This document shows positions 47,215-58,250 of a stretch of DNA of 64,000 nucleotides, one piece after another; position 1 is the first letter of the stretch, and each line of letters starts with the position of its first letter. The notes below the pieces were generated by a model. That model was not told the origin of the DNA. It worked only from the letters and a program-made list of their open reading frames with translations, and ran no database searches. The position numbers and the translations under genes were made by a program. The stretch covers positions 121,415 through 185,414 of the forward strand of contig QNQO01006241.1 of NCBI GenBank assembly GCA_003290165.1, given 5' to 3'. The DNA is from Berberis thunbergii (lineage: Eukaryota > Streptophyta > Magnoliopsida > Ranunculales > Berberidaceae).

Positions 47215-47396
47215 CTTCCCTGGAGTTTCTCTTGCGCAATGTTGTTTTCAGAAATCTCAATAAAACCATCACAAACACGTTCCACGTCATCCTTTATACC
47301 AAAATCATGGCTCCAATCAACTCCTTCCCAGTAGGGCAAGTCTTTGCAACCATAGCTGAAGAGGTCATTTTGGAAAGCAACGGCTTCTAATGCCAT
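47022..47396 (-). pseudogene. Inverted copy of the bHLH first exon, fused to the RING segment
   Basis: ATG at 47396-47394 begins MALEAVAFQNDLFSYGCKD, the typical N-terminus of bHLH subgroup Ia proteins. It then repeats [16 protein letters not shown] found in the plus-strand copy. At about 47214 it passes into the RING segment in a different frame and stops at 47022, giving a 124-residue chimeric ORF. The segment 47215-47330 is nearly identical to the inverted 44786-44900, so the exon was duplicated together with the TIR. A 5' leader of about 170 bp separates the ATG from the TIR. Confidence 0.8.
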
Positions 47397-47568
47397 CTTC
47401 CTGTACATTAAAGAACAAATGATCAAGCAGAGGAATCGATGGAATGTTTCTTACTTGAACAACACATTTGAGAGGCAGATCAAACTCTACCTACCCTTTT
47501 TTTCTAAGAAAAACACATTGTGTACCAACAAATTGCTTCTTTATAATATGGAGATCCCGAGCTCTTCC

Positions 47569-47772
47569 TCCTCTCTCTGTTTTTCTCTGTTTTTTTTTAT
47601 CCATCCCTCCCTCTTAAATTTCAGCAAAAAAGTTCAAATTTCATTTCCCACTTTTTTTTTTTTTTTTTTTTTTGAAACTTTAGTGGCATGTGCAAGACAC
47701 CCTCCTTGGCACATGCCAAGGAGTCTCCCAGGCAGCCACCCAGGCGCTGACCCAGGCCAGCTAGAATCTCCC
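47569..47772. repeat. Right TIR of the Mutator-like element
   Basis: Inverted match to 44588-44785, ending CTAGAATCTCCC directly before the TSD. Confidence 0.9.
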
Positions 47773-48062
47773 TAGGAGGATATAAACTCTTTTAATGCTC
47801 TCTCCATCAAAATCTCATTGAGACAGTCATAGATGTTCATACTGTACACCACTTCAAATCTATGTTTCAAGAGAAGAAACAATGGAGCCCCAAACTATCC
47901 GAAATTGTCTTCAACTCTTTAGACCTCTTGACTGCTGATAGTCTGGATATCTAAGAAGAAGTTACCTCTGCTCTTGAAGCTGAAATAGCAACTGGCATTG
48001 ATGGTTTTCCAGTGGATTTCTATAAAAAAAATGTTGGCATATAGTGGAGAGTGATTTCATGG
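47773..48062 (+). pseudogene. LINE piece 3: linker before reverse transcriptase
   Basis: Broken frames give SLDLLTADSLDI, then EEVTSALEAEIATGIDGFPV-like text, corresponding to the plant LINE segment that precedes G-x-D-G-F. It ends in the solo-LTR target site CATGG. Confidence 0.75.
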
Positions 48063-49612
48063 TGATGCATTATTTTACTAGCACAAAACTTAGTACCCTA
48101 CTTTGTAGTTGTAGTAAAGAATAAATATGGATCGTTCTAGACTGGAGATTAGAGGGTTTGCTAACTAACACTAAGAGTAACTAAAAGATAACGAATAAGT
48201 TAAATAAGAAAATATTGGGGGATTGGTTTTTCTAATTTTAAGCTAAGAAAATACTAAGACGATTACTAATAAAAAACTTGAGAAGTAAATGATGAAGAAT
48301 TAGCTAAGGGTATTATCTCCACACACTAAACATATGCTCATGAATCAATCTTTAATGATTCTTATACTAACTCGTGAAAAGACAATGTTCAAGATTAACC
48401 GTGACCGAACTGCATTAATCTTATTATTTTTCCAAGTTTGTTTAATTAAACGAAGCGTCGCTTTCAAACTATTCTTATTATGCCATTTAATCAGGAATCG
48501 CAAGTTAGATAACAATCCAAGATCATTAAGTTCTATGAAAAATATGAACATTGACTAGGCAGTTACAAGTATGATCAACATCTTGTTCTTAACTTAGTTT
48601 TTACTTAATCTTACCAGCATTCCTTGGTATTTACTCTAGTACCAAATCCTAGCATGCTTATAGTTGACCACCTTAACAAGCATACGCAGATAAGTTCTCT
48701 TTAAATCTGTTAAGCAAAACACAATCACAATCAACAATGAAAAATGAATTCAATTAATTCACAAAACACATGTTCGGGGTTTCGAATCCACCCTTAGCTA
48801 AAAGGGAGTTTAGCTAGACATATTTATCATGTTCAAACAATATTCCTTAATAAAATATCCAACTATAAATAAGAAAAAGGTAAAAAGAAATTATGTCATC
48901 TGCGAGGTGGTAATGAGTGGACTGATGGGGTGTGGATAGCGGAGAGAAAGGATGAAAACCCTCTTTTCTTTTTCGATTAGCTGCTTGAGTTGTGTGCGCC
49001 AGAGAAGGAAGGGGGTTGTTGTTAGATTGTGGCTTCAGTGGTGGGTGTGCGCGGCGACGGAAGGACGACGTGCAAGAAGGTCTGAAGGGATGACGATGGT
49101 GGGCTGTCAAAGGAGAAGGGGATTGAAGGTCGAGGGTTTCTATTAGTGGGAGAAAGAAGGATGATGTGTGAAGGTGACGGAAGAAAAAAGATGGATGGAG
49201 GCTTGCGAGGATGGGTTTATGCGTGATTGTGGATGTGAGGGGCTCATGGTTGTGGATGGGTATGTAGAGGTTGTGATTGCGATGAAGAAGAAGATGGACT
49301 TGATGGAAGAGAGGCGTGATTGTGAAGATGGGTCTGTGGCTGACGGCTTGCTATGGTTGCAAGCAATGATATCTTGAGAGCAGGTGTTGTTCATTTTATA
49401 ATTGTTTTTTCTAGGTTTCCTTCTTTGTAGAGTTTCTTTTTGCAATAAGTCTTCCTAATTGAAACCAATTTACACAACTTAGCTTCTATTTAGGAATCCT
49501 GCTATTGCAATCTACACAAACACAAAAACATGAATTACTACCAAAATTAACAAGAAATAGCCAAATATATATAGAAACAATTCAATAAAGTCGCATAAAT
49601 ATGCTCCTATCA
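48063..49612 (-). mobile_element. Solo LTR of about 1.55 kb, 5-bp TSD
   Basis: On the minus strand it starts TGATAGGAGCATATTTATGC and ends AAAATAATGCATCA, so it has TG...CA ends with a short extended inverted repeat. The 5-bp direct repeat CATGG flanks it (48058-48062 and 49613-49617). It is internally non-coding with purine- and pyrimidine-rich blocks. No primer-binding site, purine tract or gag/pol is inside, so it is a solo LTR left by recombination. Lineage not determined; gypsy is more likely from its length. Confidence 0.8.
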
Positions 49613-50043
49613 CATGGCAATGGTGGCAAAGTTTAATAACAATGATTTTCTTGATTGGAGGTCCCTTCTTTGTAAAGGTGCAATCAATATCTCTCACTTC
49701 AGACCCATAAGTTTAATATCCACTTGTTGCAAAATTATTTCCAAGTTGTTAGCTATGAGACTGAAATACCACATTACCAATTAGCAGTGGAAGGAAGGCA
49801 ACTTATTGATGGACCTTTGATAGCTAGATACTAGATTTGAAACCAAGAAGTCTGGCATGGTGTGTTAGCTGGATGTCTATGAGGCATTTGATAATGTTAG
49901 ATGGTCATTTTTGGAGTTCATTGGTTTTGGTGTGAGGTGGATCAATACTATTTTAATGAAAACACACTTTTCCATAAAAAAAAAATTAATGGTTTTCAGG
50001 AAAAAAAAATTTAGGGCTTTAAAGGAATCAGGCAAGGAAATCC
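49613..50043 (+). pseudogene. LINE piece 4: reverse transcriptase core
   Basis: The reverse transcriptase motif ISHFRPISLISTCCKIISKL is followed by LLAMRLKYHIT, then KKSGMVC and LDVYEAFDNVRWSFLEFIGF (the catalytic-Asp box of motif A with D-V-Y-E-A-F-D). It ends with FKGIRQGNP, the start of the R-Q-G-D-P-L-S-P box, exactly where the hAT element is inserted. Confidence 0.85.
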
Positions 50044-50496
50044 TAGGGTTGGCAGAAATATCCATTTGCACAAACATCTGCCCTGCCCCGCCACAAATGA
50101 GGCAGATATGGTTTTAGCTTAGTAGATTTTGGGGTAGATTCAGAGGAGAAAGATACAGATTTGCCCACATCCGCCCTGTGAACATCTGTATATAAATCAT
50201 AAACCCCTTTTATTTATAAATACTAAAATAACATATTGATTATTAGGTTCTTTTTTTAGTTTTGGCCCTATTAGTTTGTGTCTAATAGAATTTGGTCCTC
50301 ATTTTGGAAGTTAATTGAGTCTAACCCCCCATAGTTATGGGCGATAATGTCTATGCATCCTTGGTTGTGATTATCCATTCTAGAAACCCCAACCACATTT
50401 CCCCTATGTGCTAAAAAGGGATAAATTTTTTTTTTAAAAGATGTATTTACTGAGTCAACTCATATGGAGTATTCTCTTCATTTTTGAAATTCTTAT

Positions 50497-51150
50497 TGAT
50501 GATACACCGAAGCAATCTCTCTATCATGATGATCTAAAAAAATAATAGGCCCAAGTGTCAGCTCGACCCTGATCCAGCTCGACCCTGATCCGGTCCAAGT
50601 AGTTCCAAGCTCGCTCAATCCAGTCTGCTAGTCAAACCCAAATCATTACAGCCTGCTAAGCCCACGCATCTCACAACTATCCTCAATACCCGTAAGTCCT
50701 GCTAAGGCAAGTATCTCGAGGATCAGCTTCTGACAGGCAAGACAACATCACTTTGCTTCCAATTAGGAAGCAAATACCAGAGTATACGTCTCACATGGAA
50801 ACTTCTATCTATGGACTACTCTATAATTAGGAACTATCCCCCGCGTATCCAAGAGCACAAGGCTAACAAGAAAACTCCCCTTCACAGCACAACTCCTTAT
50901 TAGAGAAGAGACCACTACTAAGACGCTACGAGATCATCGCTTTTCAACAGACCATGATCGCCGAATTCTCACATCCCAAACTTGTAATCCGTTCCGCATG
51001 GGTATAAATGGTTCAAAAGGTGGGAGACTAGTCAGTCCCGAGTGATGTCAACGACCTTTCTCATGACCACCACTTCCTTTCAATACAGCGGTCATCGAAA
51101 TAAATCACAGCTCAGACAACATCTTCACGCTATCAAAGGCTAGCATTCTA
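50497..51150 (+). repeat. 5' LTR of the second Tat-type element (second half divergent)
   Basis: 50497-50912 matches the 3' LTR from 57574 to about 57978 closely (TATACGTCTCACATGGAAAC and neighbours). After ATTAGAGAAG the two LTRs no longer match, although both go on to a TATA box (TATAAATG near 51002 here). The inner end is therefore only estimated, and the LTR may be a hybrid of two subfamilies. Confidence 0.65.
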
Positions 51151-52470
51151 TTATCAGCAATGGCTACTCGCGCCGACCTAAAAATCCATTGTGTTAAATA
51201 TGTGCAATGGGTGCACCTGACTCAAAGACTTATCCGAGGAGTGAGTCAACAAGGTGTCTGGAACTACCATCACCTTGTTGGTGGCTTTGAGTTGGGGTTG
51301 GTAGAGATGATAAAAACGTTTGTTGAGGGTTTAGAAGGATTTTCTCATTGTTGGGGTCATTTTCTTGGTGGATTAGTTTCCTTATTAGGGTAGGACTGTT
51401 TGGCACATATCCTACAAAGGGGTCTTGTTCAAAGTTTATGACTGCAAGCTGCTCTGAAGCTAACCAAATCATTGTGGTAAGTATGCATGAGAACTCTTCC
51501 TTGGTGTTCAGTTTAGGCCACCCACTGACACACGGATGACCGCTACATGGAATGTCAGCTCGAGCTTACGAAACCTGACTTGGGATAAGTGTTCTAGCTC
51601 AGAGACAACACATGTGCTTGGCTACCATAGTTCACTCATGCCAGCAGCTGCAATCGACAGTCAGATACGCAAATAGTGGCTTACCTTAAAGATGAGCTAC
51701 AGCTTGGGTAGCATAGCCCACTGCTAAACCATCCATGGAACACCCACTATTGGGTGTAACTAAGCGATTGCAACTCTGAGACTTTACAGAAGAACATGTT
51801 AGAATCATTCGCGACATAAATGGTCAAACTCTCAATAGCAGACAGACCACTCGACTTCCTTCTAACCCAACCAGACCCGTGTCAAAGTAAATCGACAAGG
51901 CAAAATGGAAAGTGTGAGACAAGGACACCGAATACAATACGGGCACAAAGTGTACTCAAAATAAACTTGTTTTCATTAACAGTTGAAACAAAAAAGTACA
52001 AGTGCACAAAGTCTACTCCTCATCAGGAGGGGGTGGAAAAATAAGAGAACTAAGCTTAACAAAGGAAGGAGCAGGAGTTGCACCCGCATGCACCTTAACC
52101 TGAGCATCATGATCCGGATTGCCCTCTTCTTATGATGACGTACAAACCACTACTAAGTCTGCGTATGACATCTTCTTGTAATACGCAAGGTCCCATTCCG
52201 GATGTTATTCCTTCATCAGCCGGCAGCTCTAATCTCCCATGCACGACCTAGCGAAATTCATACTTGCCCTACGCATTGAGAAACTCTTCCTCGCGCCTTC
52301 ACTTCAATAAGTTTACGCTCCAACAGCTCTAGCTTGCCAGTCAGCGCATAAATCTGAGAATGCTTTGTAGCCAGACTACTATCATAGCGCTGAGCTCATG
52401 TTGCTCCATTTGAAGCTGATATTCAACCTTCCTCGCTACTGAGCATTGAATTCCACATCAGTCTTTAACT
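51151..52470. other. Internal region of the second Tat-type element, non-coding
   Basis: No gag or other domain recognised. The open frame at 51160-51393 has no motif that I can assign. Confidence 0.45.
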
Positions 52471-52477
52471 GCTGCTT

Positions 52478-54385
52478 CTAAGTAACCCATTCAATCACCT
52501 TTATGGCGTTCTCCTCAGCAAAGGATCGCAACTCAGAATGCATATTAGCCGCAGCTTCCTGTGCAACCTCTAGATCATGGCGGATCAGATCCAACTCTTG
52601 CTTGGATCTATCCCTTGCAGGCACAACCTTTGCCAAATCAGACTCGAGGGCTTCTATACGAACCTTCTGAGTCTCAACGACAATGGCTGACTGTTCCGGC
52701 CTCCTTTCCTCAATCTGCTTCCTGAGCAGCTCGGTTTCAAAAGGAGCATCAGAATACAACTTCTGCATATTCGGGAATACACGCTTCAAGGTGTACACCC
52801 TCTCACGAGCCGCCTCAACCTCCGTCCCAGCAACGGCCACCTAGCTCAAATGAGACATCTCAAACATAAAGTGCTTCAAACCCTTATCCCTACGCCCTTC
52901 CAGTATATCCTCCTCGGGCTTCGTGGTCCATTAGCCAGCTATAGCGCATGCTTATGTGCTTCCTTGAAACATATTCCACATCTTCTTGTTGCCAAGCCTG
53001 GTTGCTCATCTTCACCACGTCCGGAGTAAACAAACTTATCGGCGCATCCGGATGGAGCTCTCCCCATCGCGGAATTACGCCAGCACCGCTCGTTGTAGTT
53101 GCCACTGCACCTAGGCCCTCTTCTGCGACCTTCCCTTTGTCACTAGCAGCCAACTTTTTATTGTGAGACAGCTCAGTGGAATCCAAAGGAAGAGAAGGAA
53201 GTGAATTGTCCAACGAAACCTCTATCACCCTGATATACGACCTTGAACGAGATAGGGATCACTGCAGATTACAAAAAGGATGGCATTACCGTGACCAATG
53301 TCATATGATCTATCAGTAGAGCGATTGGATTCTAGGACCTTGGGCGAATCCTCACCAGAAACCTCTAATAGAACAACTTTGGATTGGTCAGCACCAGAAG
53401 AAGTCGCCACAATAGCCAACATCAGCTTCTCGCTCAAATCTTTAGTTTGCTCGGCACTCAAATTTGATGCATTTCAACCTCTGCTAATCGTAGGTGGTCC
53501 CTCTCCCAGCCGGGTACTTCAGCCTCCGCCCTGGCAGGCTAATCCTCCCATTTTACTAGAGCAGACCGTTTAGGAGCCGGCTCAGCCCTAGTACGAGACC
53601 ACTTCGAACTTATAAAGAAGCGAGTGTCTCGGAGAACCCCTCCGCATTAGACAAGGCAGAAGCCTTAACTTTGGAAGCATTCCTCTTTTTGGAAGGGGTT
53701 CCACCTTCAGACTTGACCTTCAATGTTTGGTAAAGAATGGGGATCACGTGCTAGTTACTGCGGCTGAAGTTAGCAAGACATATGACTTCCTCCACACTCA
53801 TCTTCGGCATGTTAGGGAATGTCTTCATAGTGTCTTGCTCCTCCGGGGAAAGAGTAGTAGAGAACCTCCTTGTGAAGAAACATATGCAATGATCAACATA
53901 CAATCAACGCAATGAAAGCAATGAAGTTATACTTACGAAGTGGCCTAAACTCCCCACTCAAGCGAATGGCCCTTGAACTTTAAGTACTTCAAATTCGAAG
54001 GAGCCAAAAAGCAATATTTCTTCCAGAACTTGAAATCATTTGAAAACTTCCCAAAACAGGCCGATGACGTCATCTTATAAACCACGTGGTCATTCAGCCA
54101 AGGAGAAGTTAACAACTGGATCACACGCAGAGTCACGCAGATGCCAACATCCTTCGTTCTAATAAAAATAAGAAGGATGATCCTGTACCCATTTTGTACC
54201 AACTGAGCAGGAGGGATTCCGAGGAAATTCAAGAAGCCCCAAATTTCATCAAGAACAGGAAAATGGGCTCCAAATTGAAGTGTTCCGCGGTGCAGACAAA
54301 CGAACCCTTCCGGAAGGAACAACGACTTTTGATCATCCTTCAGAGCATAGAATGGCAGGTCCTCAGGCCCGACTCGGAAATTCAC
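52478..54385 (-). pseudogene. Antisense ORF of the second Tat-type element (PF04195-like, then coiled coil)
   Basis: Minus strand, N to C: the open piece 54385-53945 includes GFVCLHRGTLQFGAHFPVL and GFLNFLGIPPAQLVQNGYRI, the core of the 'putative gypsy type transposon' family (PF04195). It also has KFSNDFKFWKKYCFLAPS, a family-typical aromatic segment. Pieces 53461-53225 and 53228-52890 are acidic linker and end with low-complexity text. Piece 52840-52478 is a coiled coil with EVEAARERVYTLKRVF and VRIEALESDLAKVVPARDRS. Stops separate the pieces. Same architecture as the antisense ORF at 18350-15860, but the sequences are clearly diverged. Confidence 0.75.
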
Positions 54386-54519
54386 TTATCTTCGAAAAAC
54401 TCGAGGTCCTTGGCCAAAGTCTCATCATCAAGATGGTTTTGGTGAGCCATGAAAAAGGTGAACAAACTTTCAATCAAAAGTCGTACAGAGCAGAATCTCT
54501 AAAAATAAAGAAATGGAAC

Positions 54520-57378
54520 TGTGATATCTGTGTTTTTTTTATAAATTGCGTAGAGAGGGGTGTACTCAATTAATACGGTGGGGGCACATAGCCACCCACC
54601 CTTTAAGAGACAACCCCTCCCCTTTTTCTTCTTCCTCGTTTTTCTTTTTTCTTCACAGAGAGCGCATTTCCCTTGCAGCGTTCAATTTCACCGGCTTTTG
54701 TTCGAGCCATTCCTTCACAAAATCTCTTCCTTGTTCCTCATTTCTTCCCCTCTTCGTTTCTCTTTTGGTTTTTTCGCAAAAAAAAAATAAATCAATTTTA
54801 ACATTTGGGTTTGACATGGTGGGTTGTTTGATCGGATTTCGCAGCTCCGATCAGCTATTAAGGGGGCCTTGGTGGCGTCATTTGGAACCCTTAGACCCGA
54901 CATGCAAGGATGATTTCGGGGTTGGCCGAATTTTTCCAAAAAATCAGGGTGCATGTCTGTTTTGAGGGTTCTTCGGCGTGAATCCGGGCTTTGAGTGCGT
55001 AGGTGAGTCGCACATTCATGACTCCGAGTGTTTTTAGACCTATTTTCGGCCTGTTGTGCGGTTTGGAGGCGATCAGACCGGAGTAGGGAGGGTTTCGGCG
55101 AGTTTTCGCCAAACTTTGGGTTTCGTCGGAGAGTTTGGCAGATTTTATTTGCCTGTAAGTTTTCTTTCAATCATGCGCCGCTTGTAATTATTTATTTTTT
55201 TCTAGTTTTTGGCTAGTTTGCTCATCTTCGAGTCCGCCTTGCAGTTTTAAAAATTTTCGTGGTCTCGCATTCGTTGTTTTGCGAGTTAGGAGCTTTGATC
55301 AGTAGGAATTGGGTTCTGAAAATCCATTCCGCTCAGGTGAGTGGAACTATAATATTTATTTTGAGAAATAATTATTTGAAATCCTGAATTTAACTTTTAC
55401 ATCATATCGTCGATTGCGTACAATTGAATCCAAATTCGAAATTCGGGGTTTTTAGATAATTCGAAATCCTGAATTTAAGTTTTGTGAATGAATTACGTAT
55501 TGGGTTTTCTGAAAACATGATATACTTGAATGAAATCGAATGGTGAATGAATTTTGGTGTTATTAGGCTTTGGTGTAATGACATTGGACTTGTATACATC
55601 GTTTTCGAGTTTGCATAATGTCATGTTTTACCGTGGATTGCCGAGTCTTGAGCATGTATGATAATCGACTCGAATAAATTTATCGTGGTGAATTGGGTCA
55701 TGTTGGGACACTGGCATAGTCATGGTTTTATAAAAAATTTCGAATTGATTATGATTGCACGTCTGTTACCTTTGGTTAGGTACAGACTCGTCATTTTTGC
55801 ATAGGGCTGAAAACCGAACCGTCGGTTCGGTTTTTCACCTAAACCGTGAACCGAACCGACTTAGGTCGGTTTTAAAATTTTCAAACCGAAACCGAACCGA
55901 ACCGATTCTAATTTATGCAAACCGTAACCGAACCGACTAAAATCGAACCAAAACCGAAATAAAACCGAACCGAACCGAATATTTAAACATATTATATTAT
56001 TTATATATAAAATATATATTATTTATTATATATTTCTGTCGGTTCGGTTTGGTCGGTTAAAATCACATAGAAACCGAAAACCGAATCGGCCACTTCGGTT
56101 TGGCATTTTTTAAAACCGAAATCGATCCGAACCGAATTTAAACCGAACCAATCGGTTCGATTTTGATCGGTTCGGTCGGTTTGATCGATTTTTGTTCAGC
56201 CCTATTTTTGCATGTGGATGTTAGTGTAAGTGTCTTTACCCCGCTATAATGTCTGTTGTGTCAATGCTTAGGAGCTTGCTTGCATCGTGAGTTGGATGGT
56301 GGTTGAGATGACTCGCACCTGACATTGAGGACGCTATTGCATGTGGCAAGCTTGCTGAGGTGCGGTGAGCTCCCGCACACACTTGCCACTATAGAGTGCA
56401 GTAGGACGGGTCCCGGAGGACGTGCTTTGGAGATTACTCGCTTTCCCTCCCAGCGCGCTTGAGTTTGATTGTGTTAGGTTGGTCGTGTTAGGCCAGTCAT
56501 TCGGGATGTTTGAGTTTTTATCCTGGCAAATTGCACCCCATTAGGATACAAATAAGCCCGAAGTGGTACTGGTGCATGTTGTGGGATGTGTCTGGGTGAG
56601 ACACATTTGTAGGGTATGCGGATACCTACGATATGAGACACTTATACAAAATTTTACAGGTTTTTTTGTTTCGACTTGATTGCTATACCTAGGAGACTAT
56701 GAAGAATTATGAGATTGTCTTTATTTTCATCGCTTGATATTTACCATGTTTGAATCACGTGTAATGATCGACATATATCGTAAACTTGTAGTTATTGTTG
56801 AATATGAAATGTTTGTGTTGTTGCTTGAACATAGAAACATTATCCTTAGAGACACGGTGTTGATTTAGACTTTAGAACCTGTTGCTTATTCATTGTTGTG
56901 TGGCATGAATTTTCCTTGTATATTATTCTGTTATTTGTATTTTAGTTCGCTCGCACCAGCTAGCTTTGTGCTTTGCTGACCCCGCAAGGGGTGTGCTTTC
57001 TATTGGAGTGCAGGGCAGTTGCTGGCGTTCCTGCTGATCGTGGTGCTTAGGCCCCGTTTTCCGTTGTAGGCGCGTTTTGTGTTGTTTGGTCATGTCCACC
57101 CTGTACGGGTATGTTTTGCTTCCTCTGTGTTATCAGGTGTACTATATTTTATACTAGATGCTTGTATATTGGTTTTGTCACTATGACTCTGGCGGGGCGA
57201 ATCAAATATACTTATTTTGTTCAAATTTTTATCGTAGTTTTTATTTCCGTTTCATTCTCATATCAAGAATGTGTTATAACTTATATTATGATGTTGTGGT
57301 CGGTTACGATCCGCCTGTATTATGGGTTAGTTCACGCATCGGCACGCTGCGATTCCCCAGGCGGGTTGGGGCGTGACA
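54520..57378 (+). mobile_element. Solo LTR of the Tekay-type family, probable 5-bp TSD
   Basis: It starts TGTGATATCTGTG and ends GGGTTGGGGCGTGACA. Blocks throughout match the LTRs at 20061-22204 and 27002-29298, for example GGGGGCACATAGCCACCCAC and AGGACGCTATTGCATGTGGC. Flanking GGAAC (54515-54519) and GGAAG (57379-57383) differ by one base. No internal region is present. It contains a MITE at 55802-56204. Confidence 0.88.
55802..56204. mobile_element. hAT-type MITE with CGGTT-rich arms (copy B), 8-bp TSD
   Basis: It runs from TAGGGCTGAAAACCG to TTTTTGTTCAGCCCTA and is flanked by the direct repeat TTTTTGCA (55794-55801 and 56205-56212). It is 403 bp long and in inverted orientation to copy A at 14507-14911, with the same CCGAACCGA motifs and AT-rich core. 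Confidence 0.93.
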
Positions 57379-57573
57379 GGAAGAGTCAATCTCCACAGAA
57401 AAGATCTAAATAGGGATTGGGTTTTCACCTTTTCCCACTGAACCGATGCACACTTAATTAATGAAGCGCACGACTCAAGTAACGATTTAGATTCGATCAT
57501 CATGAGCAGTGCATCTTTTCAAGTTGTGATTTTGTAAACCGATGTGATGGCCCACTAACTCGGGGGAGTAGCT

Positions 57574-58250
57574 GATGATACACCAAAGGAATCTCTCTTC
57601 TACATCGTACGTGTCTCGAGAAATAATAGGCCCAAGCGTTAGCCCGACACTGAACTGGCCAAGTGGTTTCCAAGCCCGAACAATGCAGTCCGCCAGACGG
57701 ACCCAAATCATTACAGTCTGCTAAGCCCACGCGTCTCACAACTATCGTCAATACTCGTAAGCCTTGCTAAGGCAAATATCTCGAGGATCAACTTCGGATA
57801 GGCAAGACAACAAATTTTTGCTTCTAACTAAGAAGAAAATACCCAAAGTATACGTCTCACATGGAAACTTCTATCTATGGACTACTCTCTGATTGGGAAC
57901 TATTCCCCCGCGTATCCAGGAGCACAAGGTTAACATGGAAACTCCTCTTCACAGCACAACTCCTAATTAGAGAAGGATCTCCACGAAGATCTTCTTTCAT
58001 AAACTACGCCACCAATGGCCTGGTCGAGCTAGGACTTCAGCACTATAAAATAAGACATGAGCTTGGTAAGTAAGGTACGCTACAAATTCATTGTTTACGA
58101 CATTCCGCCTTACTCAAATCCCTGTCTGACTTAGCATCGAAGTACCATTGGCCACCACAATGGTGGTCTGTGGCTCACATGCATTCCTTGTGCAACGTCA
58201 GCAGGTTTGCAGCTCAAGGTCAAAGCAGAGAACAAAAATTGACTGCATCA
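57574..58250 (+). repeat. 3' LTR of the second Tat-type element
   Basis: It starts TGATGATACACCAAAGG directly after CGGGGGAGTAGC and ends GACTGCATCA. TATAAAATA near 58044 is a likely TATA box. 677 bp. Confidence 0.85.

Larger units (their letters stand above)
44588..47772. mobile_element. Mutator-like element carrying captured genes (Pack-MULE), 9-bp TSD
   Basis: The ends GGGAGATTCTAGCTGGCCTG and its complement are terminal inverted repeats about 200 bp long (44588-44785 and about 47569-47772), more than 90% identical by eye apart from A-run length. The direct repeat TAGGAGGAT flanks the element (44579-44587 and 47773-47781); 9-bp duplications and long TIRs define Mutator-like elements. There is no transposase. 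The cargo is a bHLH gene copy on the plus strand (44786-45944), an ATL-type RING-H2 segment on the minus strand (46606-47214) and, fused to it, the first exon of the same bHLH gene (about 47215-47396). Total 3185 bp. Confidence 0.93.
50497..58250 (+). mobile_element. Second Tat-type, pol-less LTR element with antisense ORF; 5-bp TSD
   Basis: It starts TGATGATACACC and ends GACTGCATCA, the same extended LTR termini as the Tat-type element at 11060-19201. The direct repeat CTTAT flanks it (50492-50496 and 58251-58255). A purine tract CGGGGGAG at 57562-57569 precedes the 3' LTR. The only coding remains are antisense (52478-54385). No gag, protease, reverse transcriptase or integrase recognised. 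A Tekay solo LTR (54520-57378) is inserted in it; without that the element is about 4.9 kb. Confidence 0.88.

Noticed and set aside
48847..49445. Proline/serine-rich open frames on the minus strand
   Set aside because: They lie inside the solo LTR, are low-complexity and show no domain.
49561..49612. Helitron 3' end (hairpin GCATAAATATGC near the terminus)
   Set aside because: There is no CTRR terminus, and the CATGG duplication with TG...CA ends fits a solo LTR better.
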